DNA of 28,219 nucleotides, taken from positions 1 to 28,219 of the forward strand of contig CABUAQ010000018.1 in the NCBI GenBank assembly GCA_902489575.1, written 5' to 3'. The translations under genes were made by a program, and so were the position numbers. The DNA comes from an uncultured bacterium (GTDB lineage Bacteria; Cyanobacteriota; Vampirovibrionia; Gastranaerophilales; Gastranaerophilaceae). Under the pieces are notes generated by a model. That model worked only from the letters and a program-made list of their open reading frames with translations. It had not been told where the DNA came from and made no database searches. Positions 16,710 through 24,015 of the stretch are shown here, in pieces (positions within the stretch are counted from its first letter, which is position 1; each line of letters opens with the position of its first letter).

Positions 16710-17069
16710 TTAAAAGAATGATTTTGTACCTTTACCACCTGCATTCCAGTACGCATTCCCCTGACTTCTTTGTTTTGTTTGAACTCTAACACGCGGTTCA
16801 CGTTTTTCAGGGACAGGTTTTCCCTCTGCTGCGGCATTTTGAGGAACCATGTTACCTTCCATTTTGTGAGGAGGTGTGTATGTTGCCTCATAAACACCCT
16901 TTTGCCCACTTGGCTCAATTTTAGGAGTTTCTGTTTGCTCGGTATTTGAAACCGCAGGCATTGTTGACAAAACTGTAGGACTTAGAGGCTCCAATAACAA
17001 TGGTTCAGCAGCTAAAATTGATGTTGAAGTTAACAAAATAGCTGCTATTAATAATACTGCTTTTTTCAT
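16710..17069 (-). CDS. Small secreted protein, Pro-rich with basic Gly-rich tail (119 aa)
   Basis: Function not recognised. 119 residues with a clear Sec signal peptide (1-21, MKKAVLLIAAILLTSTSILA, cleavage after LAA). The mature part is disordered-looking: Pro/Thr/Glu-rich to about residue 60, then PVPEKREPRVRVQTKQRS and a Gly/Asn tail ending GGKGTKSFF. No Cys. It has its own promoter, a good SD (AGGAG) and its own terminator, so it is a monocistronic unit. This supports a real, separately expressed exported protein. Confidence 0.75.
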   Translation of the reverse strand: MKKAVLLIAAILLTSTSILAAEPLLLEPLSPTVLSTMPAVSNTEQTETPKIEPSGQKGVYEATYTPPHKMEGNMVPQNAAAEGKPVPEKREPRVRVQTKQRSQGNAYWNAGGKGTKSFF

Positions 17070-17109
17070 TTTATTACTCCTATAAATTACTTTACTTTCT
17101 GATAATATA

Positions 17110-17138
17110 TTTATATAACGTATTCAGTTAAAAATCAA
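17110..17138 (-). promoter_or_regulatory. Promoter for the 119-aa secreted protein
   Basis: Minus-strand TTGATT (17133-17138), 17-base spacer, TATAAA (17110-17115), about 40 bases before the ATG. It shares the 129-bp divergent region with lipA. Confidence 0.5.
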
Positions 17139-17198
17139 ACATGAAAAAATTTGTTATATAATTAATATAAAACGATGAAAATGAGGTAAAGTTCAAAA

Positions 17199-18041
17199 AT
17201 GCGGGAAAGATTACCTGACTATTTAAAACGTTCTATTATAGATACCGATACGACAAGAAATGTAAGAAAAGTTCTTAAATCAAACTGCCTGAATACAGTT
17301 TGTGAAAGTGCCCGCTGTCCGAATAAAAACGAGTGCTACACGAAAAATACCGCAACATTTTTAATTATGGGAAACAGTTGCACCAGAAACTGCAGGTATT
17401 GCAATATAACTTGTGCATTACCGAAGCCTTTGGACGTAAGAGAACCAATACATATTGCAAAAGCTGTTAAAGACTTAGAATTAAAATATGCAGTAATTAC
17501 TTCCGTCACAAGGGATGATTTACCCGATGGCGGAGCAGAACATTTTGCAAACTGTATCTATGAAATAAAAAAAACATCGCCAAACACCAGAATTGAAATT
17601 CTAACACCTGATTTTAAAAATAACAAAACTTCGCTTGATACAATAATAAAAGCTGCTCCGGACGTTTTTAACCATAATATTGAAACCGTTAAAGCAGTAT
17701 TTAAGACCGCCCGCCCGCAAGGGAATTATGAAAATTCACTTGCGGTATTGAAATACATTAAGGAAAACAGTAATATCATAACAAAATCAGGTCTAATGAT
17801 AGGACTTGGCGAAACGTTTGAACAAATTGAAGAAACTCTGCAAGCCCTGCACCAATCAGGGTGTGATATTGTAACAATCGGGCAGTACATTCAGCCATCA
17901 AAACAACATTTACCCGTTTCTAAATATTATACACTTGATGAATACGAAGAATTAAAAAAACTTGCCGCATCTGTTGGTATAACACACTACCAAATCGGAC
18001 CTTTGGTAAGAAGTTCATATAATGCTGCAAGTCTTATTTAA
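17199..18041 (+). CDS. lipA: Lipoyl synthase
   Basis: 280 residues, normal length. A radical SAM enzyme that inserts two sulfurs into protein-bound octanoyl groups. The auxiliary [4Fe-4S] cluster motif is C35-x4-C40-x5-C46 (CESARCPNKNEC), the SAM cluster is C61-x3-C65-x2-C68 (CTRNCRYC), and the C-terminal RSSY (271-274) supplies the Ser ligand of the auxiliary cluster. Other family marks: TSVTRDDLPDGGA (101-113) and IGQYIQPSKQHLPV (227-240). GAGG lies 11-12 bases before the ATG. The partner lipoyl-protein dehydrogenase gene is about 1.4 kb away on the other strand. No octanoyltransferase gene is seen here. Confidence 0.96.
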   Translation: MRERLPDYLKRSIIDTDTTRNVRKVLKSNCLNTVCESARCPNKNECYTKNTATFLIMGNSCTRNCRYCNITCALPKPLDVREPIHIAKAVKDLELKYAVITSVTRDDLPDGGAEHFANCIYEIKKTSPNTRIEILTPDFKNNKTSLDTIIKAAPDVFNHNIETVKAVFKTARPQGNYENSLAVLKYIKENSNIITKSGLMIGLGETFEQIEETLQALHQSGCDIVTIGQYIQPSKQHLPVSKYYTLDEYEELKKLAASVGITHYQIGPLVRSSYNAASLI

Positions 18042-18080
18042 GTATTATAGCATTTTTGAATAGCAAATACATTTATTATG

Positions 18081-18118
18081 CCGGATTACTTCGTCGTTTC
18101 ACTCCTAGTAATGACGGG
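18081..18118. repeat. Imperfect palindrome resembling a dispersed extragenic repeat
   Basis: GCCGGATTACT-type left arm and AGTAATGACGGG right arm pair except at the G/TC position, around a TCGTCGTTTCACTCCT loop. The sequence closely resembles the widely seen intergenic family of the type GGATTGCTTCGTCGTTTCACTCCTCGCAATGACG, known from many unrelated bacteria. It lies in the convergent gap between lipA and the OmpH-like gene, a typical place for such elements. Confidence 0.55.
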
Positions 18119-18196
18119 TATGTTGTTATCTTTAGTCGTATATTTATAAAAGTGTGTCCTGAAAGTATCTCTTACTGTTGATATCAACATTTACCC

Positions 18197-18658
18197 CTAC
18201 TTCATTTTTTTGACAATGTTGTCTGTAATATCTTCTCCGCCAGAAATAACCATGCCTGTTGGAAGTACAAGATTGTAATTAGATTTTTTTGCTTCATTTG
18301 ATATGATTTTTCTAATCTCATTATTAACTTTTACAAGTTTCGAATTATATTTTTCATCCATATTTTTCTTTTTAGTCTCAATTTCTTTTCTATAAGCAGC
18401 TTCTTTTTGTAAAACTTTACTTCTGTCGTGTTCGTTCAATAATTCATTTTGAGCCTTTGAAATAAGAATATTTAATTCCTGCATTTCTTTATCTTGAATA
18501 CGTTTTAATTCTTGAATCTCACTTGAATTTGACAACACAGTCGGTACATCAATCACTGCAACTTTATACTTCGGAAACGAAACTGCCATATCATTCATAT
18601 TGTAACCTACAAAAAATACTAAAACACATGCAACAATAAACCAAATATTGTTTTTCAT
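18197..18658 (-). CDS. OmpH/Skp-like periplasmic protein
   Basis: 153 residues. N-terminal hydrophobic segment (5-20, WFIVACVLVFFVGYN), a signal peptide or anchor, then the Skp/OmpH pattern: a short strand KVAVIDVPTVL (32-42), a long charged coiled coil (about 47-125) and the returning strand element NYNLVLPTGMVISGGEDITD (127-146). Skp family proteins hold unfolded outer-membrane proteins in the periplasm; here the N-terminal segment lacks a clear cleavage site, so it may stay membrane-bound. SD AAAGGAT 10 bases before the ATG. No bamA or lpxD neighbour, unlike the usual proteobacterial setting. Confidence 0.8.
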   Translation of the reverse strand: MKNNIWFIVACVLVFFVGYNMNDMAVSFPKYKVAVIDVPTVLSNSSEIQELKRIQDKEMQELNILISKAQNELLNEHDRSKVLQKEAAYRKEIETKKKNMDEKYNSKLVKVNNEIRKIISNEAKKSNYNLVLPTGMVISGGEDITDNIVKKMK

Positions 18659-18737
18659 ATTATCCCATCCTTTCTGATTACCAATATCCTAAATCTATCT
18701 AATAAATTTCTAAATCAGACAACAGGATAAATTTTAT

Positions 18738-18761
18738 AAAAAAAACTCCGAAAATTCGGAG
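18738..18761 (-). terminator. Terminator after the 177-aa gene
   Basis: CTCCGAA...TTCGGAG stem (18746-18761). On the minus strand it is followed by eight T (18738-18745). It separates the 177-residue gene from the downstream OmpH-like gene. Confidence 0.85.
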
Positions 18762-18837
18762 AATTATGTAGGAAATAAAAATTGTAAACATAAGGGAAAT
18801 TTTTAATATTGAGAAATCTTTTTCATATAATTAAAAT

Positions 18838-19371
18838 CTATGCAAAAATACTTTTTAATGATTCCGCCGCGGATTCTGAAGTTTCTTCTTTTTTAGATTT
18901 AGCAACAAGAAGTTCACCATTATAGAAAGGATTGGAACCTTCTTTATCCTTAGCTGTTGCTGCCGCAAACACATTCATAAATTGAGATGCAGAATTAGTT
19001 TCAACAACTTTTTGAGTATCAGTAACCATTTCATTAACCGCAGGCATATATTTACCATCAACTTTATTTGCGATAGCAGCCTGAGAATTCAAATACTGGA
19101 TAGAATTTAAGGTTGCCTGGCTAAATTGAAACTGCAATGCGTTATTCATAGCAATCTGCTTTTGAACAGAACTTTCAATTCTACCCTGGTATAAGTCAAT
19201 TCCCAATTCAACAGGTTTTGCAGTAGAATTCACTTGTTGAACACCATTAGAATTGGCATATTGGGCATTCTTAACAGCAGCACGACGTAAAATTTCTTGA
19301 GATACATCTTTTAACATAGATGTGTCAATGCCGTTTTTGTATAATGAACTGTAATTTACATTTAAACCCAT
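18838..19371 (-). CDS. Hypothetical Asn/Gln/Ala-rich protein (177 aa)
   Basis: Function not recognised. 177 residues without signal peptide, membrane segment or Cys. Residues 15-40 form an amphipathic helix (MLKDVSQEILRRAAVK). Residues 55-105 (GIDLYQGRIESSVQKQIAMN and after) are predicted helical and Gln/Asn-rich. The tail is charged (KSKKEETSESAAES). SD AAAGGGA sits about 8 bases before the ATG, and a strong terminator follows, so the gene looks real and ends its own transcript. Style (polar, Gln/Asn/Ala-rich, no Cys) is like the N-half of the 382-residue protein at 6954-8102, but I see no alignable segment. Confidence 0.65.
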   Translation of the reverse strand: MGLNVNYSSLYKNGIDTSMLKDVSQEILRRAAVKNAQYANSNGVQQVNSTAKPVELGIDLYQGRIESSVQKQIAMNNALQFQFSQATLNSIQYLNSQAAIANKVDGKYMPAVNEMVTDTQKVVETNSASQFMNVFAAATAKDKEGSNPFYNGELLVAKSKKEETSESAAESLKSIFA

Positions 19372-19468
19372 TAGACTTATCCCTTTGTTTCCTTACAAAT
19401 ATGTGTACGGAACATTGGGATAAAAACTTTAGTCCAAATGTAGTAAGTATTAAGTTTTCGTTACAAAG

Positions 19469-20710
19469 TTAATTAAACTTAAACAGAGCATCAAAAACAC
19501 CTTCCGAATACGTCGGATGAGCAAAGCAAACTTCTTTTAGTTTATCAGTGGAGATATCATACTGCATAGCAATAATAATTTGCTGCAATAAAGCTGAAGC
19601 CTCAGCCGAAACAATATGAGCACCAATAATTTTATTATCTTTTGCCAAGAGTTTAATAAAACCTTCTGTTTCTCCGTCACACCAGGGCTTTCCAAGTGAA
19701 GAGACAAGTATCATGGATTTTTGATAAGAACCTGTCTCAAGGTCTTGTTCCCGAACACCTGCCCACGCAATTTCAGGTGTACCATATACAACAGACGGAA
19801 TTAAGCTCTTATCAAAAGGAATATCACAAACTTTATATACCGCCTCTTTTATTGCGAAATGGGCAAGCTGAATTTGTCCTGTAACATCACCTATATATGT
19901 AACACCATCTACATGTTGACAATGATTTGGAACTCGACCAACAGCAACAAGAATTTTTTCAGGAGCAAGCATATCACCATTTGAGAGAACTACCGTATTA
20001 TTTTCAATTTTATCAACCGAAGATTCGGTATAAAATTTAATTTTTTTAGACTTAAAAATACGTTCAACGCGTTTTGAAACTTCAACATCAGCAAGCGGTA
20101 ATAAATGTTGTGCAAGTTCAACAATAGTTGTTTGAACCCCAAAATTTGAAAAAATTCTTGCCCATTCAATCCCGATAGCACCTGAGCCGACAATCAAAAT
20201 ACTTTCAGGAAGGCTATCAAGTTCCAAAATATCATCGGATGATAGTATAAAATTGTGATCAAATTCTAACCCTTTGACAACTCGAGGGGATGAACCTGCT
20301 GCACAAATTATTTCACAGCAAGAATAAACATTTCCGCCTGCTTGAATTTCATTTTTAGAAATAATATCCGCACATTCATTCACTACAGTAACTTTAGCAT
20401 TTTTTAACGCTAATTCAATACCTTTTCTAAGCTTTTCGACCACATTATTCTTACGTTCAAGAACTTTATTATAATTAAGTTCAGTATTTCCTGTTAAACA
20501 AACACCAAAATCTTGAGCTGATTTAAGTTTGTTATAAATCTCAGAAGAATGTAGAATACTTTTTGTAGGGATACAACCCCTGTTTAAACAGACTCCGCCA
20601 ATATATTCTTTTTCAAACAGAACAACCTTTTTACCTGATGCCGCAGCTTGAAGTGCAGCGGTATATCCTCCCGGACCGGCACCTATAACACCTAAATCAA
20701 ACTTTTCCAT
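19469..20710 (-). CDS. lpdA: Dihydrolipoyl dehydrogenase, compact form
   Basis: 413 residues against about 460-475 for the family. A class I flavin disulfide reductase that reoxidises dihydrolipoyl groups of 2-oxoacid dehydrogenase and glycine cleavage complexes. Visible: FAD site GAGPGG (10-15), redox disulfide C41-x4-C46 (GGVCLNRGCIPTK), NAD site GSGAIG (175-180), second FAD motif YIGDV (272-276), and the dimer-partner His398 and Glu403 (FAHPTYSEG). The segment that normally separates GRxPN from the YxIGD motif, roughly 30-35 residues, is reduced to HCQHVDGVT, without frame loss. SD AGAGG is 6 bases before the ATG; the alr stop is 18 bases upstream, so the two genes form one unit. No E1/E2 subunit gene is present. 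Confidence 0.9.
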   Translation of the reverse strand: MEKFDLGVIGAGPGGYTAALQAAASGKKVVLFEKEYIGGVCLNRGCIPTKSILHSSEIYNKLKSAQDFGVCLTGNTELNYNKVLERKNNVVEKLRKGIELALKNAKVTVVNECADIISKNEIQAGGNVYSCCEIICAAGSSPRVVKGLEFDHNFILSSDDILELDSLPESILIVGSGAIGIEWARIFSNFGVQTTIVELAQHLLPLADVEVSKRVERIFKSKKIKFYTESSVDKIENNTVVLSNGDMLAPEKILVAVGRVPNHCQHVDGVTYIGDVTGQIQLAHFAIKEAVYKVCDIPFDKSLIPSVVYGTPEIAWAGVREQDLETGSYQKSMILVSSLGKPWCDGETEGFIKLLAKDNKIIGAHIVSAEASALLQQIIIAMQYDISTDKLKEVCFAHPTYSEGVFDALFKFN

Positions 20711-20728
20711 AATACCTCTTAATATTTA

Positions 20729-21856
20729 TTACCCTCTTGTGTAAACACGTGGTAAACGAACTTTTAATCGACAGGTGAGTTCATAATTAATAGTTCCTAA
20801 AATATTTGCCCACTCATCTATTGAATGCTTATCATCAAGCAAAGTGATAACATCGCCGATTTGAGCCTCAACCCCTGTGATATCAAACATCATTTGATCC
20901 ATTGTAATATTTCCGACTTGAGGAACTTCAACGCCGTTAATAACCCCTTTTATTTTGTTTGACAACAACCTTGGAACACCATCAGCATAACCGATAGGAA
21001 CTGTTGCAATAGTTCTATCTCCATTAGCCGTATATGTATGACAATAGCTTACCCCTTCACCGGCCTTTGCTGTATGAATATTAACAACTCTGCCTTTTAG
21101 AGAAATTAACTGTTTGAGATTAGGTTTTACAAAAGTCACCCCGACGGGAAAATCAGGATACAATCCGTATAAAGCAATCCCAACCCTCCTCATATTAGAA
21201 TTAGGAACATTATAACAAATTGTTCCGGCTGTATTTAAAATATGCAATAAAAGCCCGGTTGTATCAACATTATCAATTACACTATTCCATCTGGAGATTT
21301 GTTCTTGAGCTTTATCCAGTTCCTCTGCAGCTGCAAGGTGTGTAAATATCCCTTGAAGATTTATATAATCAAGTGACTGAACTTGTTTAATAAATTCAAC
21401 CGCCTCATCAGCACGAACTCCAATTCTATTCATGCCTGTGTCGAGCTTTATATGAACTTTTGGTTTTATACCGGTTCTAACAAAAGCTTGCTCACAAGCT
21501 TTTATATGATCCTGAGAAAAAATCGCGATACTCAAATCATTTTTTACAGCACTTTCAACCGCCCAAACAGGTACAGCTCCAAGAACCAAAACATCACAAT
21601 TTATATTTGCCTGTCTTAGATCAACCCCTTCATCAATTGATGCAACACCAAGCATATCAATACCGCTTGCAAGTATTGTCGGAGCAAGCATAACAGCACC
21701 GTGGCCATATGCATCAGCTTTAACTACTCCTAAAAGCTTTATATTTGATGGAACATTCTTTTTTATTTCCTTTACATTATGTTCCAAATTAGAAATATTT
21801 ATTTCAACCCACGCATCTCTGTGGATGTTAATATTTGTTTGTCTGGTATTTTTCAT
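20729..21856 (-). CDS. alr: Alanine racemase
   Basis: 375 residues from the ATG. Fold type III PLP enzyme making D-alanine for peptidoglycan. PLP lysine K46 in VVKADAYGHG, the KLDTGMNRIG stretch (137-146), opposite catalytic base Tyr271 in GEGVSYCHTYTA, and Tyr290 in IPIGYADG-type VPIGYADG at the entrance of the active site. A longer reading from a TTG seven codons upstream is possible, but that TTG lies inside the predicted promoter. No SD precedes the ATG, which is only about 10 bases past the -10 box, so the mRNA may be nearly leaderless. lpdA follows after 18 bp. Confidence 0.95.
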   Translation of the reverse strand: MKNTRQTNINIHRDAWVEINISNLEHNVKEIKKNVPSNIKLLGVVKADAYGHGAVMLAPTILASGIDMLGVASIDEGVDLRQANINCDVLVLGAVPVWAVESAVKNDLSIAIFSQDHIKACEQAFVRTGIKPKVHIKLDTGMNRIGVRADEAVEFIKQVQSLDYINLQGIFTHLAAAEELDKAQEQISRWNSVIDNVDTTGLLLHILNTAGTICYNVPNSNMRRVGIALYGLYPDFPVGVTFVKPNLKQLISLKGRVVNIHTAKAGEGVSYCHTYTANGDRTIATVPIGYADGVPRLLSNKIKGVINGVEVPQVGNITMDQMMFDITGVEAQIGDVITLLDDKHSIDEWANILGTINYELTCRLKVRLPRVYTRG

Positions 21857-21865
21857 AGCAGTAAT

Positions 21866-21894
21866 AGTATATGACAAAATATATTTTTCAGCAA
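21866..21894 (-). promoter_or_regulatory. Putative alr-lpdA promoter
   Basis: Minus-strand TTGCTG (21889-21894), 17-base spacer, TATACT (21866-21871). The expected start of transcription falls within about 3 bases of the alr ATG. Confidence 0.5.
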
Positions 21895-21990
21895 TTTTAT
21901 ATATTTAATTTATATCATTCAATTGCCTGATACAAAAATAACGACATTATGCTAAACTAAAAAAAGTTTACATAAATTACAGGAATTTGT

Positions 21991-22977
21991 ATGGAAGAGA
22001 TATTAAATAACATCCAAGAAGTGCTTGGAGTCCCTGCGTTTTTAGTTAATCAGTGCACTTTTTTACCCGATTATATAAAAGAATCACTTATTACAAGTAT
22101 TAATTTTATTCCGTGGCTTTACATTTTATATTACGGAATAGAACTTTTAGAAAGATTCTTTATGGAACATATAAAACTTTTGGTTAGACTCATCAAGGGA
22201 TTTGGACCATTGTTCGGAGTTACAATCTCAACTATCCCTGAATGCGGATATCAGGTTATCGCAAGTACTTTTTATTCAAGAAAAATGATTACACGCGGAA
22301 CCTTATTAGCATTTTTCATATCTTGTTCAGATGATGCGCTGCCGTTGTTATTCCTGGATTTTAGCAAAGCTCTTGTTATTATCCCTATAATAATTATCAA
22401 AATTATTGTAGGTATTATTGTGGCTTACCTTGTTGATATTATGTTTTTCTTAAAAAAAGGTATTACTGAAGATATCAATGCAATAAACACCGACCTGAAT
22501 GAACCCGCTTGCTGCCACCACAGAATCAGTACAATGGAAAATCCGCCATACTGGTGGATGCACCCTCTAACCCATACTCTTAACATGTTTATGTTCACAT
22601 TCCTAACTCTTGCAGTAATAAATTGTGCAGTTATAGGTTTTGGGGATACCGAAACACTTGCAAACTTCTTACTAATAAATTCACCATATCAGGTAATAGC
22701 AGGTGCTGTATTTGGACTTATTCCAAACTGTGTAACATCTGTTGTTTTGGCCATTGCTTTTGTAAAAGGTTTAATAAGCTTTCCGACACTTCTTGCAGGA
22801 CTTATTACAACTACAGGGCTAGGGCTTGCAACCTTAGCTAAACGTCAGGACGATAGCAAAGATAATAGCTTAATCACAGGGATTCTGCTTGCAACAGGCG
22901 TTATAGTAGGTTTGTTTATTTATTATAATATGCAGATAATTAAAATGATTCAGGACTATTTCACATATATCAAATAA
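21991..22977 (+). CDS. ArsP_2-type 10TM heavy-metal exporter, paralog A
   Basis: 328 residues, very hydrophobic, with 8-10 membrane segments (about 34-56, 70-95, 103-122, 128-154, 196-216, 224-250, 258-282, 294-313). The pattern is that of the ArsP_2 / 'putative manganese transporter' family: GPLFGVTISTIPECG (72-86) and TRGTLLAFFISCSDDALP (101-118) in the first half, a second-half echo FGLIPNCVTSVV (241-252) with SFPTLLAG, and a Cys/His-rich cytoplasmic loop ACCHHR (173-178) between halves. The ion is not established from sequence. Compared with the next gene it has Glu for Gln in IP-x-CG and Asp-Asp for Asp-Glu after Ser. SD AGGAA before ATG. First gene of a three-gene operon. Confidence 0.85.
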   Translation: MEEILNNIQEVLGVPAFLVNQCTFLPDYIKESLITSINFIPWLYILYYGIELLERFFMEHIKLLVRLIKGFGPLFGVTISTIPECGYQVIASTFYSRKMITRGTLLAFFISCSDDALPLLFLDFSKALVIIPIIIIKIIVGIIVAYLVDIMFFLKKGITEDINAINTDLNEPACCHHRISTMENPPYWWMHPLTHTLNMFMFTFLTLAVINCAVIGFGDTETLANFLLINSPYQVIAGAVFGLIPNCVTSVVLAIAFVKGLISFPTLLAGLITTTGLGLATLAKRQDDSKDNSLITGILLATGVIVGLFIYYNMQIIKMIQDYFTYIK

Positions 22978-22985
22978 GGATTATT

Positions 22986-23996
22986 ATGAACGAGATTCTA
23001 CAGTTAGTACATTCAGGCTTTAATTTAATTACATCAATCCCAGAGCACTTGATTGAACCTATCGGGTTTTTACCTGAATATTTAAAAGAAGCATTGATTG
23101 ACAGCTTAAATCTTGTTCCATTTTTATTCATAGTTTTTTTACTAATTGAAATCTTAGAACAGTATTTCACAAAGAAAAAACACCTGTTTGTATTTTTTAT
23201 AAAAAAAATCGGGCCATTATTTGGTTCAATATTTGCATCAATTCCGCAATGCGGTTTTTCTGTTATTGCAAGCACCCTGTATACAAGAAGAATTTTAAGC
23301 CGTGGAACTTTATTATCAGTTTACCTTGCAACTTCTGATGAAGCAATTCCGGTAATTTTGGCTGATCCTTCTAAAATTTATTTAATCCTACCGATAATTT
23401 TAATAAAAATATTTATTGCACTTATCATAGGATACAGCGTTGATTTACTTGTAACATACGAAGCTAAAGACCCTATATTGGAAGATAAAAAAGACGAACC
23501 CAAAACAGAAATTAAACACGAAACAGGGTGCTGTCATCATCATTTGGCTAATGCAACAAAAACCCGAGAATTATGGTTACATCCACTTAAACATACTTTT
23601 AACATCTTTATCTTTATATTAATTGTATCCGTTGCACTTGGTTTCATAATTGACAAAGTCGGTACCGAAGAAAATTTGGCGAGGTACTGTCTTATAAACT
23701 CACCGCTTCAGCCGTTTATGGCATCGATTATAGGGCTTATCCCTAACTGTGCAATATCAGTAATGCTGACTATTCTATTTTTGAAAAATACAATCAGTTT
23801 TGGCTCGCTTATCGCAGGCTTATCATCCGCAGGCGGCTTGGGACTACTGATTTTATTCAAGAAAAACAATGATATTAAAGATACAATAATAATACTTTCA
23901 ATTATGATTCTCGTAAGCACAGTTATTGGATTATTACTCCAATACAATGTTTTTAATATCAACAAAATTTTTACAATATTCGGCATTCAAATTTAA
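22986..23996 (+). CDS. ArsP_2-type 10TM heavy-metal exporter, paralog B
   Basis: 336 residues, same family and topology as the preceding gene and clearly its paralog along the whole length. It keeps the more usual signature: GPLFGSIFASIPQCGFSVIA (76-95), RGTLLSVYLATSDEAIP (106-122), the loop GCCHHHL (181-187) and the second-half motif GLIPNCAISV (250-259) followed by SFGSLIAG. The linker before the Cys/His loop is longer and very charged (EDKKDEPKTEIKHE). SD AAGGA sits 6 bases from the ATG; 8 bp separate it from paralog A. A heterodimer or two exporters with different substrates are both possible. Confidence 0.87.
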   Translation: MNEILQLVHSGFNLITSIPEHLIEPIGFLPEYLKEALIDSLNLVPFLFIVFLLIEILEQYFTKKKHLFVFFIKKIGPLFGSIFASIPQCGFSVIASTLYTRRILSRGTLLSVYLATSDEAIPVILADPSKIYLILPIILIKIFIALIIGYSVDLLVTYEAKDPILEDKKDEPKTEIKHETGCCHHHLANATKTRELWLHPLKHTFNIFIFILIVSVALGFIIDKVGTEENLARYCLINSPLQPFMASIIGLIPNCAISVMLTILFLKNTISFGSLIAGLSSAGGLGLLILFKKNNDIKDTIIILSIMILVSTVIGLLLQYNVFNINKIFTIFGIQI

Positions 23997-24015
23997 AATA
24001 CAAAAAGGAGTTTTA

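Noticed and set aside
19861..19950. Frameshift as cause of the short dihydrolipoyl dehydrogenase
   Set aside because: Both flanks are in one frame with motifs intact (GRVPN and YIGDV), so a clean in-frame loss fits better.
23926..24015. N-terminal extension of the TPR-glycosyltransferase by 30 residues
   Set aside because: It overlaps the end of transporter paralog B and has no SD, while the ATG at 24016 has AAGGAG at ideal spacing and starts the TPR region.
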